The position numbers and the translations under genes were made by a program. From Gloeopeniophorella convolvens (lineage: Eukaryota > Basidiomycota > Agaricomycetes > Russulales), in the NCBI GenBank assembly GCA_022496205.1, contig WTXD01000006.1, positions 248,001 to 312,000 on the forward strand: a stretch of 64,000 nt of DNA. The letters are read 5' to 3'. Position 1 is the stretch's first letter; the number at the start of each line of letters is the position of its first letter. Below, one piece after another: positions 32,901-43,851 of this stretch. Below the pieces are notes generated by a model that worked only from the letters and a program-made list of their open reading frames with translations, ran no database searches and was not told where the DNA came from.

Positions 32901-34367
32901 TTGCTTCTTCCCGACAGCGAGCCCGGAGGCGAGGTCAAGATGTCCGCGCGGATTGGAAGCGTGGGTACATTGATGTCAGAGATGGGGGATGTGTGTATCC
33001 TGATAAGCTGGCTGTCGCCGAGATGAGAGCCAACGAATAGGACTTGTGCGCCAATATAAGCGAGGGCGGTAGGGGGAGACACCTGAGCATTCAGTGAGTT
33101 ATGCTTCTCTTTCTTTCGAAGTGGCCCGCACGAACCTCGCCGAGGGGGACCAAGATGATGCCGTGTTCTGTCAGTGCTTCTAAGGAAAGCAGAACCAGGC
33201 GGCCGTATGAGTCACCGACAAAAAACCTAGTCCTTTCTTCGTTCGCAGGGCACCATCTAATGCGATTGAGCGCGGAAGCGTCAAGGTATTAGTGCAAAAC
33301 CTACGCTGTCACCTCATACCATGGCCACTCCACAGCGGCCTTTGCCTTGCGTTTCTTGGCTTCACGCTCTTTTTCCTTTTCTTTTGCTTTCGACGCTACC
33401 GCTTGGTCTGTGTTTTTCTTCTTGTTCTCCGATCTCCGCTGCTTCCCGCGATACTTCTCTTGCCATTCCGTCGAGGACAGCTCAAAAAGCTGTATTTTCC
33501 GCCCACCGAGGACCAGAATACCGCCAGGTGAAGTGCCCTTCCCGTCTGATTCTTGTGGTGGGATTGCCACGAGTGACGGAGGAGATTCGGTCAACAAGAC
33601 AGCAGACGAAGACAGCGCTGTCTGGGGCAAGAGCAAGGACGGCGAAGGGGACAACTCGTATTCCGACAGAACGAGGTCACGAGCAAGGAGATGGATCTTT
33701 TGATTGTGATCCAAATGAAGGATAGCGATAGAGTAGGTATCTGGCACGGACGAAAGGAACGCCAATGAAAGTATGTTCAGCTCAGAAACCCTGGAATAGT
33801 TCGTTCACTTGAGGATGAATGCAGCTGGCGTTGCGAGACTTACATGGCATCGAAGTCACTCTTGTACTCCCCATTTTTGAGCTCTATGACCCTAATTTTG
33901 CCTGTATAGCAATTGGCAATAGCAACACCTCCTGATGGGTCAACGAGGATAGTGTGCAGAAACTCTGAGGGCCGGGAGTTATGATGATAGAGACTCAATG
34001 TCTTTGTGCTCTTGAGAGAGGGAGTGCCCGAGGTGGATGCCGAGTATGATAGGAAGATAACTCTCGGGTCAGGGTGATCGGTCAGCAGTACGAGTTTGTC
34101 TTTGCCATCCTACAGCGGCTCAATGAGATTGGCAGGCGTCGGAGTGATTGGGATGCGTACATTCGTTGGGACGGCACTGATTGAGACAACTCGACCCCAG
34201 ATCTCCGCACCGCACTCATGTTTGAGGCCACCCGAGCGCACAGAATAGACGTCAATTCTATTAGACTTTGCAGCGACGAGATGGACGAGAGAATTATCAG
34301 AGGTGAGGTGACATCTGATCGCGTCGGTCACTGAAGACGGTGGATGAAACGTGCTGACAACCTTCAT
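29970..34367 (-). CDS. DDB1: DNA damage-binding protein 1 (CUL4 adaptor, triple beta-propeller)
   Basis: Thirteen exons (34367-34161, 34109-33844, 33790-33305, 33256-33136, 33082-32753, 32704-32559, 32505-32092, 32030-31595, 31540-31421, 31368-31215, 31155-30581, 30530-30422, 30367-29970) give 1253 aa. The start MKVVSTFHPPS matches the first propeller. Diagnostic segments include FFVGDSYGRLVLLSLE, VLFVGSHLGDSQLIRI, DIDKMHIRTVPLGLDNPRR, VICVGTVFFRPEEREPSQGR, LGDVVNKFVQG and the terminal FLDGDYLERFLEHEHPS. DDB1 links DCAF receptors to CUL4 ubiquitin ligase in damage recognition, replication licensing and chromatin control. A Lys/Glu-rich insert in exon 3 (about 33310-33460) makes it longer than animal DDB1. 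A histone-fold gene and MCMBP lie immediately upstream. Confidence 0.95.
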
Positions 34368-34526
34368 GATGGGTACCGTCGAGTGTGTCGAGCGACGGGC
34401 GAAGCTAAAGACGCTCAGCCTGAGCGGAGACTCACGTCGAAGTCGGCAAGCCCGTCGAGATGAGTAAACGCTCCTCATCGGCCCGTCCCCCGGTCCGCCT
34501 ATCCCGCCATTTTCCTTCACATCTCC

Positions 34527-35324
34527 TCACTCTTCGTCCGAGAGGTCGTCGTCGTCGCCTCCCACTATCGCCATCGTCCCATCTTCGTTCACGACTACAT
34601 CAGCCCCCTGACCATGACCCTCTGGACCTGCCTTCTTTTTCATAAAGTCCAGCATCGTTCGGTTGCCTTCCGCGGGTGGTTCAGCTGTTTTCGTCCCTTG
34701 CGGCTTCTTCCGCGCGGGAGCGTCCGTCGCGTCCGGCCATGGTATGATTTCTTGTTATATTGAGTACACACTATGAGTACCCGCTATAAGCGACCTCGCA
34801 CCTTCTAAGAACAAGAATTCATCTGCTCTTCGGGCCACAGAAGCTGAAAGCCCCCATAATCGGTCCATGGGATACGATTCAACTATCCAAACGAAGAGAA
34901 GAACGCACCGATGTCCCGCTGCTGCACTGTCACCCTTTTCTCCCGAGATGCTACATGGTGACTAGCCTCCGATAACCGTTTGACGAACTCCTCCGCTGCG
35001 AGAGAGATGAGGAACGTTGCCTCCTTTGCAACCATAGGCAACTCCTGGGAAACCAATGAGCCGTGGCCTCAGAAATGGGGCAAAACACTGTACCTTGTCC
35101 GCTTTCAGGATCTTCTGCACGCGTGAGATTGGTAGTAGTGATTTTCCACTGTCTCTTGCAAGGGTAGCTGGGGGTTTCGATACAGTCTTTCCCTTTGGTC
35201 GTGATGAGCTCTTGCCACCAGGCTGGGTCGTCGCCTCAGTGGGGCGGTTTGTTGTGTCGTCGTTATCAACTTGCATCTGCACTTCGTTTGTTTCAGCGGT
35301 TTCATGATGCTCGGTGATGTCCAT
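34527..35324 (-). CDS. CBF/NF-Y-type histone-fold protein, POLE4/Dpb3-like
   Basis: Four exons (35324-35094, 35044-34909, 34843-34802, 34750-34527) give 210 aa. A polar N-terminus precedes the fold: LPISRVQKILKADKELPMVA, KEATFLISLAAEEFVKRLSE, REKRVTVQQRDIASVARRAD and EFLFLEEIIPWPDAT. This closely parallels POLE4/Dpb3, the histone-fold subunits of DNA polymerase epsilon. The tail is basic, then ends acidic (DDDDLSDEE). It is divergent from MCMBP across only 159 bp carrying two MCB-like motifs, which suits an S-phase gene. It is a second member of the family in this window (see 4796-6112). Which one serves Pol epsilon and which a CHRAC-like remodeller cannot be decided from sequence. Confidence 0.88.
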
Positions 35325-35483
35325 TGTACTGCAGGCTATGAGTAGCAGATGCGCTGATTCAGGGAAGCGAGATGTATGAGCCAGGGACGCGTCGCGACGC
35401 GGCTGTGGCGCGCAAATTGACGCGTCGCGCACTGCGACTCTCTCTTGTCTTGTTCTCCCACTACTACTCCTCTGCTGATCCCG
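35325..35483. promoter_or_regulatory. bidirectional promoter with two MCB-like ACGCGTCGCG elements
   Basis: The 10-mer ACGCGTCGCG occurs at 35387-35396 and again at 35420-35429, 33 bp apart. An E2F/MBF-like GGCGCGCAAA at 35407-35416 lies between them. ACGCGT is the MBF (Mbp1-Swi6) core that drives G1/S transcription in yeasts. Both flanking genes (POLE4-like and MCMBP) belong to replication. Confidence 0.65.
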
Positions 35484-37504
35484 ATGGTCTCATCGCTGTT
35501 AGTCGAAGCCCTCAGTTCGCCCATAGATGTTCTGCACTCGTTTTACGACTCGTATGATCATGATTCGCTGGGCGAGTTCCCACAGGCAGTGGCAAAACAC
35601 TTCTCGAACATATTCAAGACAGAAGATGCCTTTCTTGAGGTACGTGTCAGGGTTCTACCTTCAAGTTTGGATCTGAAAGAGAGTGCCTGTATAAGATTCC
35701 ACCGCTTTTGCCATCGCGTTCCCTGTCATCATACGCCGACCACGCTCTCGTTCGCTTTCGGGCGCTGGTCCAAGACACCTCTCCGTCGCCAGAGATGTAC
35801 CTTTCCAGACGCAAGAACGGGAGCTGTGGCGGATGGGGGCTGACAGATGGACTGCAAGACGAGACCGATGACGGCGAGCTCGATTACAGCCGTTTGCGTG
35901 ATGCTTCTGTGTTATGGGCCGTCAGTGTCCCTGGAGAGACGGAATGGTATCGAGCTGCTGCAACTGGACCCATTTTCACTGGTGGGTTCTTCCCAGAAAA
36001 TAATTGACGATCCTGATGCGACGTTCGTAGGACTGACATCGGACCAAGCTGCTGTACCCTCTCGCGCTCATAAATATCCCATCCCCAACGGTACCCATCA
36101 CGGAGTGCAGATCAAGGTCTGTCTCACAGGCGATCTCTTCTGAGGGGCACCACTGACCTGTATCCATAGATGTATAACACCCTCGAAAGTAATGTACCCA
36201 AGACGGCCGACGTCTTGAACTTCGTCGGCATCCTTACCCATGAACCGTGAGTATTATGAGTGACTCAACCGAAACTTTGCTGACACCGTGATCATGCATA
36301 GACTGCACACGGAGTCAGAAGAGCTAACAGTTGTTCCGACACTTCATGTCTTATTCATCCGCGAGCACAAACTCACCGTGTCAGAGGCACCTGCAAAGCA
36401 TGTCCCCAAGGACGTTCGTGAAGAATTGCTAAGTTGGATCGCAGATGAGACCCTTGGCGGTGATCGCGACGCCGCAGAATGGGTCCTCCTTGCTTGCGTT
36501 GCCCGGGTGTATGTCTCCCGTCCTGCCAAATCCGCCTCAGCTCACGCTATCTGTCTAATCAGCCAATCTCGCGCACGTTCGTTGAACCCACCTACTCTGA
36601 CACTCTCGCACTTCCCATCCTCGACCTCTACCCCATCAACACCTCCCGCTCTCTCTCACGCGCTCTCTGCCCTCCTGCCACTACATGTGACTGTCCCGCT
36701 TTCCCTCGAGCTCCTCAACACGGCCCCTTTCGCACCTGAGAGCATAAACGAGGATCTGCACTCAGGCTACCTACAACTTGCTCAAGGAACAACAATACTT
36801 CTGACTGAGAGTGGGATCCAAGAAGGCAAGCTTCTGGAACGTGGTGTGCTGAATGTACGGGCCGTTCAACAAGCGATGAGTGCACAAACTATCGATTACA
36901 AGTTCCCGTTCAGCGACTTCTCGTTCCCCACCGACATCAGCTTTGTCACCCTTGCACAAGGGACGAAGAGCGCTCTTTTCCAGGTAAGAGTGCTGTCCGC
37001 CTCGCTCGCTGCGCTGAATTGCGCTCACCAAGCCGACACTGATGCTCTCCGGTAGACCGATATTACCTTACCTTTCAACCCATCGGCATCTTCTGACTTG
37101 TACAAGTCAGAATCAGATGTGAAGCTCCCTCCAGCTGACCAGTTGGGAGCCTTCCGTCGGTTGATATTAGGTGCAAAAACCGGAAAGATCGAGGTGACGG
37201 AAGCGGTTTCTGAGGTATGAGCGACAAACCGACACGTAGCCCGCCGCTGACCGTTCCACTATAGCACATCCAAAACGACTTTGTCGAGCAGAGGAAGGCC
37301 AACAGTGCCATGTCATCTGAAGACTTAAAGCAGCTCATCACGATCGCGCGGTCAGCTTCCGCGCACCCACGGTTCACGTGCACAGGTTGAACACCCGTTT
37401 CCCCTAGGTTAATCGGCCTCACCATGCGTGAAAGTGCAGTAACGGTCGAAATATGGGAGCACGCGAAAGAACTGAACAAACGGAGGAAGGCACGATTTGC
37501 TTGA
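35484..37504 (+). CDS. MCMBP: mini-chromosome maintenance complex-binding protein
   Basis: Nine exons (35484-35639, 35696-35981, 36031-36116, 36170-36246, 36302-36508, 36563-36983, 37056-37214, 37265-37350, 37408-37504) give 524 aa. The N-terminus (LVEALSSPIDVLHSFY, PQAVAKHFSNIFK), HALVRFRALVQD, EMYLSRRKNG and SVPGETEWYR match MCMBP/ETG1. DVLNFVGILTHEPL follows, then the AAA-like remnant with LLACVARVQSR, SGYLQLAQGTTILLTE and the helix LIGLTMRESAVTVEIWEHAK. MCMBP binds MCM3-7, stabilising or unloading MCM complexes. The 54-nt intron at 36509-36562 has a strong GTATGT donor but is stop-free and in frame, so retention would be tolerated. Confidence 0.93.
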
Positions 37505-37591
37505 TTTACCCCGCGGAGTCTTAGGAAGTTAACTGATGTCTGTACTTATACGCTCGCTGCTGTTGGATGCGATTCCTCGGCCCTGCCCGCA

Positions 37592-40460
37592 TTAGGGACG
37601 TCCCAGCTTGTTGAAGCTTGCCTGCATCCACTCGTCTCCTAGCTCTCGCACGACGTTGCGAAGCACGTCTTGGACAACAGAGGGAGACTCCCCGACTCCC
37701 TCCAGATAGTACTTAATCTACAGAGAAGGCGTAAGAACCACTTTGTCCTAGGTGTAGACGCGCACCTTCGGCTCTGTCCCGCTCGTCCTTGTGGTCAACA
37801 CGATCTTGGAGCCATCCTTCGAGGATGCTCGGAACTGAATCATATGCCCGGATGAGAGTGGTAGGCTAGGCTTGTGGGTAGGTGGATTGGTGGTGTCGTA
37901 TCCAAGCGTCAGGTCAACTACGCTTGTGACGTCTAAGCCCGCGATAGATTTGGGATAACTTGGATTCTTGGCCAAGGCCTGCCAGTAGAAATTTAATCAA
38001 CGCTCTCGAACAACCAAGAAAGCGTGGACCTGTCCGTCGTAATTTCTGATACGCGTGAATATCTGATCAATGACCTGTGGATCTTCACAAACGAAGTAGC
38101 TGTTGCTGGTCTGCGACATCACAGAATGAAATTGAATTCCGTTACGATAAAGTGATTCATGGGCTGACCTGGAAATAGCCGTATCTGATGACAAAACGTT
38201 AGTGATACGTCCGAATCGCGCAATCACTGCACAGTACCTGCTATACAGTCCCTGGAGGTAGCTGTTGATTGTCTTTCCTTGCTGAGAAAGATGCACTGCA
38301 AGTTCAGCGAAGAATACCTTGTTTAACATCGTCAATGTACGTGTTACCATGACGTGCAGAATGAAGCTTCACCGATGCTGAGACACCGTCTTTGTCGCGG
38401 ATCTCTGATCCAATCATAAACCCAATGGCTTCTTCGTACCCAAAAGGGACTTCGTATCCTTGATCAGCCAGACTTAAGGCTGTGTTGCCAATGAATTTGA
38501 ACCCTTGTAATGTATCCTCAGGTGACTAAGATGGTGACTGGAGTAATGCAGCACAAACCGGTAAGACATTCGACAAACTTAAAGCCTTCGGCTACCGCCA
38601 TGGCTTCAATCATCTTTGAGCTGACTGTGGACGCCACCATAGCGAGCTTGTCTGCGACGGCACAGTGCATATATTTACCGCATGCCCGTATATCGGGCAT
38701 GGACAAATGCCACAACGCACCTATTGGTTTACCGGACGCCTTGTACTGTTCTAGCACTCTGCCAGCAAAGATGGCACCGAGCTGGTCGCCTGTGAAGACT
38801 TGCCATGACCCGTCCTTCCTGCAGAGAGCATATTCGCCATCAAAAATCAAGTGCTGCAATCCAGAAGCAGGAGCACCTCTTTTCTGCGGCAGAGAACCTG
38901 TCCGCATCAGGATCCTGGGCCAGAACGTACGTCGCGCCAGCATTATTTGCAGTACTGAGCGCGAGATCCTTCCTTGGATTCAGATACGATATGCGCTGCA
39001 TGATCTGCGCCTACAAGAGCTCCTAGATTCAACACCCCGTCAGCTACCAGCCAAAATCGGTGCAGAGACTGTATACCTGCTTCTTCAGGGTTTGGGAACT
39101 GGACGGTTGGGAATTCCGGATCCGGCTGTTCCTGCTCCTTCACCGGGGTGAAGGGAGCGAAACCGAAGCGTTCAAAGCTCTGTGCAACGAACACATGGCC
39201 GACCCCATGCATCGATGTATTGACAAACTTGAGGTTCGTCGACGAGTTTAGGTCACTGAGGCAAGTTCAGCATGTCTCACGAAGCCACTGGCACTCCCGT
39301 ACCTGTGCTGGCTCAGAGACTTGATGTGACTGAAGTACTCTTGGATCATCTCTTGCGTGCGGTCGACGCATAATGGATCTGTGAGCACGACGTCTGCGTC
39401 CCACCCCTTGGGTTCGAGATTGACGTTGATTGACGCAGCAATCCCTGCGTCATGCGGGGAAATGATCTGACAGCGCTAGGTTCAGGGGTATAACTTCGCC
39501 CACTCCCAAAACGGACATACCTGAACAGCGTTTTCCCAATAAACCTGCCCAAATAAGCCTCAGGTCAAGGTCTCTCATCCGCAGTAACATACTTTGTAGC
39601 CATTATCGTGCTTCCGCGCCGGCATGAGTTGTGTGGGTGCTCATAAGATGAATCCTGTCACCTTAGGATTATGACTCGCTGGACGGTCATCAGTACGAGG
39701 TGGATGCGGCAGGTGCTCCACGAACCTGTGATCATCACACCACACGCCGCGTTTAACTTCTTTACACCAAATGGTACCCTAGAGGTCATTTCCCTTGAGA
39801 TTCCACGAGGGCATCTGGAATTGCTGCTTACATTGGCGTGTGAACCAGGCCACGATAGAGGTAAGTCTTGACCCCCTTGTCGATGAATGCAGCCGCCGTT
39901 AGGCGCGCCCATTTTTCGGAGTGATGCCTGTGGTCGTGCCCAATTACAACCCCACGTTCCTTGGCGTTACTGATATGCTCAAGCACGTAAGCGCAGAGAC
40001 CCTAGACAATGGCGACTTGAGTATTGCGCGCTGTATGTTCGGATCGAACTGGCGACCTGCGAGGCCTGAATGATGATGAGGTCATTCATGCGCGACCATC
40101 CAGCTTCCATCCGACCACGAAGCCCTGATGGGTCTGAGTCAGGCAAGTCCGACGGCAAGATGTTCAAGGTTATGAACCTGCGGTCCCAAACTGGATGCGG
40201 GACCTAGTATAGCATGTCCGTCATAAGATCGGATCACTGGGGATAGTAGGATTAACGCGTACTTCAACCTCTTTTCCAATTCTATCGTGCGGTTCGCTGC
40301 CCAGAGGTCGGAAATCTCTTTTCGAGTTTCGGGGTTCTTGATGTCCGCACCCATACATCTAAGTTAGGGTGACATCAATATACGGTGCCATACGCACTTG
40401 GTCGACGCGGAGCCATTCCTGGACCAGATCTTCCAGGACGCTGTTTTTCTCGGAGTTCAT
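37592..40460 (-). CDS. PGM3: phosphoglucomutase/phosphopentomutase, alpha-D-phosphohexomutase family (Pgm3/PGM2-like)
   Basis: Twenty-one exons (40460-40398, 40336-40263, 40203-40178, 40124-40057, 40001-39832, 39778-39726, 39678-39662, 39610-39593, 39544-39521, 39466-39303, 39255-39077, 39022-39015, 38968-38877, 38818-38721, 38651-38559, 38503-38373, 38317-38238, 38184-38169, 38110-38030, 37978-37766, 37717-37592) give 597 aa, a normal length. Motifs are QFGTAGLRGRMEAGWSRMN, the phosphoserine loop TASHNPK (S153), the metal loop QDPDADRF, the sugar loop GYEEAIGF and the phosphate-binding TSGTEPK. It interconverts 1- and 6-phosphosugars or 1- and 5-phosphopentoses in the cytosol. Exons of 17, 18, 24, 8 and 16 nt were needed to keep the family sequence in frame. 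The serine loop is encoded by the 17-nt exon. Confidence 0.93.
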
Positions 40461-41198
40461 GGGAATCAATTTGAGGAAGAATCAATGCAGATCACTATGC
40501 TCGGGTCCTATCGTCACTGGTGGTGAGAATAGACGAGATTCCAAGCTTGGCGCCGGTCATCAGCGGTCATCTCACTCTGGCAAATCCGGGCCGGTGTCTA
40601 CTCTGAAAACCAGGCTCATTAACTGGCAAGATACACTCAAGCAACACCAGAGCTACCAGAGCGCACCCCATGTCGCGTTTGCGTCTGGATATCGCTCGGA
40701 TTTGACATAGGATGTATCAAAAAGAGTGTACGGGTGGGCGGGGCCACTCCAACCGACAATCCATCAAGCTCAAGCGTCGATGTTCTTTGAAGGTGTCGTT
40801 CACACTGTGGAGGTGCATTGTACGACATGCGCTATCGCAACTCCGGTTCGACGACATCCCGTTGACATCCCGATACACTTGACTGGCATGCGCATCTCCG
40901 AACTGCAGCCGGACCGTGGAGTCATGAACTCTGGGGCCTGCACGCTCGGTATAACGTGTGTTCGTGGCGGCGCCGTATGTGTGCATGAGGAAGCGTGTTT
41001 CGGACTTGTATAAACATACAGATGAATATTGAACATTGAGTATTGGGTGACGAGAATGCGCGGTGCTCGCGCACTACACAGCCCGTCCACGGTTACATCA
41101 GAGGGGTATAGGGCCTGTATCAATGAAGTCATGGTCGCACATCGAACCCCGCAGGATTCACAGAGAGACAGTGGCAAAGGACTTGCCACAAATAATCA
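40461..41198. other. intergenic region, no gene seen
   Basis: These 738 bp separate the phosphohexomutase start from the HIT protein stop. Short open stretches exist on both strands, up to about 110 codons, but none has recognisable motifs or consistent splice context. No repeat was seen. Confidence 0.45.
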
Positions 41199-41899
41199 TC
41201 ATAGATGCGCCCTGACTCGCTCCACCAACACAGTTGCATCATCTTCATCGAGCTCATCGCGGGACTCATACTCTCTTCTGTGCATGTCCATCGTGGACAA
41301 CGGCTTCTGGGAGTTAGAGTCTCTAGGACTCAAGTTGGCAGACAGCGAGCCGAACCTTGGAGCTGGAATAATGTGATAGTGAACCTGTGCCGAATGAGCT
41401 TGTGCTCGTGGAGATAGACGGAGCTAGGCGTACATGAGGAACAACTTGCGCGTACTCCTGGTTGCATACGACGTTGAGAGCCGTGTGGTCGACGGCTGCG
41501 AATATCACGGGCATAAGGCCAGCGTCCTGTGGGGATTGAAGACGACAAGACGCACCTTTCGTCAAGGCATTAGAAATCTTGGAAATGGCTACTCCTAGAG
41601 AAGCGGCATACTCTGAAGGGAGTTCAGAGACCCTCGAGCAATGGACCTTGGGCACGACAAGCGTATGACCTGGACGGAGAGGGAGAATGTCTGATAGAAA
41701 ACAAATGTGCACATGGGTTTCCGCAACGCCTGGGAGAGGCCAGTGACGCACCAAGGAAAGCTACGACGTGTTCATCTTCGTAAACACGGTGGGCAGGTGC
41801 ACCGCGACGAATAATCTGGCAGAAAGCGCACTCCTTGTCCTTCTTCCAGAACTCTGGAATGGGCCTGCTTGCCTGGGCCTTGATGATGAAGGAGGTCAT
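41199..41899 (-). CDS. HIT-family nucleotide hydrolase/transferase
   Basis: Four exons (41899-41752, 41690-41556, 41495-41434, 41384-41199) give 176 aa. CAFCQIIRRGAPAHRVYEDE and LPLRPGHTLVVPKVHCSR are HIT-fold segments. The catalytic triad is PHVHYHIIPAP (HxHxH), divided by an intron between HV and HYH at the DNA level (CAT|GTT CAC). The Cys pair near the N-terminus is common in Hint/Hnt-type members. Such enzymes hydrolyse AMP-lysine or dinucleotide substrates. The exact subfamily (HNT1, HNT2 or other) is not clear. The frame stays open upstream to an ATG at 42079, so a longer N-terminus is possible. The polar acidic C-terminus extends beyond the fold. Confidence 0.88.
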
Positions 41900-42321
41900 G
41901 ATTAATGGAGAAGTACCAATGGAAGTGCGCTGGCTTGGCTGCTCACAGACGCTGGCTTTTTTATTGGTCCATTCGACATGCTCGGGGCCCCGGACGCTGA
42001 CAGGGTTGGGATCGGCTAATTCGGACACTCTTTCCAAACCGCTCTGGGCGATGCCGACGCGACGCCTCGGACTGGCCACTCCGCTCCATGAAACACGGGC
42101 GCGGTGCGCCCCGACTCAAGGTTCCCCTTGCAAGAACCCTGGCCACCAGACCCTGGACGAAGTGCATGGGATGACAATGCATGCTAATAATCGGCTCTAT
42201 TAAACGCGCGTGATCATGATAAGGTCACGGAACGCTACTAAATGTTAAACTCAAGCGCGGGAGCATCCTGCGCTGCCCTATCTACACCGGGGGCTGACTG
42301 AGCGGAGGAGCGGCTCCGATT
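41900..42321. other. intergenic region, no clear gene
   Basis: These 422 bp are upstream of the HIT gene and downstream of SHE9, both on the minus strand. About 180 bp continue the HIT reading frame and could be an N-terminal extension or 5' UTR. Nothing else is supportable. Confidence 0.4.
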
Positions 42322-43538
42322 TCATGCGCCCGCCAATCTTTGGATAACCCAGGCTAAGACACCGGTGGTCATGGATGCGGCGGCGACGAGCCTCGCCTCC
42401 CGGCGGGTGAAGCTGAAACCAGCGAACTCCAGCGCAGGACGGACGTCCTCCTCCGCCTCCTCCACAACGGCAGGTGCGGGCGACACCATCGTGACATCCG
42501 GCACAGCCGCCAGCCTGGCCAGCACTGCGCCCTGCCCGTCCAGCCGACTTTGCAGCGCCTCGAGCCCCTTCGTGACCGCGTCCAGGTTCGCCGCCTCGAG
42601 CTCCTGCACCTTGCGTTCAAACGCCTGCGTGAGCCGGCGGCGCTTCCACGGCTCGACGAGCACGATCGCGAGCACGAACACGAGCACGTTGACGCCGAGC
42701 ACCGCGAGCTGGCCGTACGTCGACACGCTGCGGATCTTGTCCGACCAGACCTGTTCCTCGTGGTACCGCGCGAGGATGGTGCGCATGAGCGCGCTGAACG
42801 CGCGCTCGACGTCGTCCTCGCTCTGCGCGACGGCGGCCTTCGCGTGGGCCTCCTCCTGCTCGAGCGCGTGGTCCTGCCGCACCAGCACCGTGAAGCGCGA
42901 GACGTCCGCGTCGGTCCAGAGAGACTTGCGTTCCAGGAGCGCGTTCACCTCGCGCTGCGAGTCGGAGCGCTTCTGTACGGCCGTCTCGTATGTCGTCTTT
43001 GCATCACGAGCCGCCTGGCGCGAGGCCGTGATGTGCGCCTCTATGCATGTGAATTCGGGTGCACCAGCGAGGGGGATGGGAGCGTACCTTGCGAGACGAC
43101 CTGCCGCTTGAGCGTCTCGATTTCGTCGTAGCCCGTCACCCTGTTGATTTCTCCGCCGAGCCGAGTGAAGGAGGTGGCCAGGCGCGCGACAAGGGTATCC
43201 GTGCGCTGGCGCAATGCGATGGCATTCCGCTCAGACCAGCTCCGGATCATAGACTGCACGTCCCCTGTTTGCTCGCTTCCTCCGTGGGGTCCGGAGCCGG
43301 GAGGCGGTGAGGTGGAGGGATATTCGAGTGGCGGTTTCGCTGTGCTGTCCACAGGAGGAAGTTCATGGGGTCGCGGCCGTGCCCCGGAGCTGTGGTCGGA
43401 AGGTGAGGGGACTGTTGCGAGGGTCCTCCCATACGCGCGCGGAAACGCAGTGAACAATGACCGAGATATATGTGGCCTCAGCATCTGGCCGCCGGTCGCC
43501 GTTCGATGCAGCCTGCTGGCGTTGGTACGACTTGGCAA
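42322..43538 (-). CDS. SHE9: mitochondrial inner-membrane protein She9/Mdm33
   Basis: Two exons (43538-43088 and 43040-42322) encode 389 aa. The N-terminus is Arg/Ser-rich, like a mitochondrial presequence. It leads to a coiled-coil core (EINRVTGYDEIETLKRQVV, REVNALLERKSLWTDADV, SRFTVLVRQDHALEQEE) and a membrane helix LAVLGVNVLVFVLAIVLVEP followed by WKRRRLTQAFE. A second hydrophobic helix ends the protein. She9/Mdm33 shapes inner-membrane fission and mitochondrial morphology in yeast. Length and order agree with fungal members. The Pro-rich stretch after the presequence is poorly conserved. Confidence 0.92.
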
Positions 43539-43851
43539 GTGAGTCTGAGCTTGACCCGGACGGCGCGCACAATACGTGAGCCGTTCCCCGGCAGGCGTCT
43601 ATTGACGAACAGTTGCACTCGCAGTCCGACCTCTGCCGGACCAGATTCCGTATCATTTTTGGAGTTTCAATTTCGAGCTTCAAGCGTTCAACGTTCAACG
43701 TTCAAGGCCCATTTTATGTCCACCAATATACAACATGCAGCAAGCATCATAATGTGTTCTCATCTAGTATTATGCGTCCGGCCAATGTGTAGTGTACTAC
43801 GTCCCAGGCGGTCATGACGCGGCGTGAGAGCAGTCTCGTACAGTGCATCGC
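43539..43851. other. intergenic region with a small heptamer repeat
   Basis: These 313 bp lie between the SHE9 start and the P450 reductase stop. Three tandem copies of [A/G]CGTTCA occupy 43684-43704. No gene is seen. Confidence 0.5.
43684..43704 (+). repeat. three tandem heptamers (GCGTTCA, then ACGTTCA twice)
   Basis: Perfect 7-bp spacing across 21 bp, upstream of SHE9. The two AACGTT palindromes could bind a dimeric factor, but this is conjecture. Confidence 0.7.

Noticed and set aside
35840..36150. Apparent frameshift in MCMBP
   Set aside because: A GT-AG intron at 35982-36030 resolves it in phase.
39594..39740. Apparent loss of the phosphohexomutase active site (APTQLMPARKHDNGYK if one acceptor is used)
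   Set aside because: A 17-nt exon at 39662-39678 restores TASHNPK with good splice sites on both sides.
40369..41013. Open frames of about 60-113 codons in the gap after the phosphohexomutase start
   Set aside because: No domain, no splice partners, partly antisense to the first exons of the neighbouring gene.
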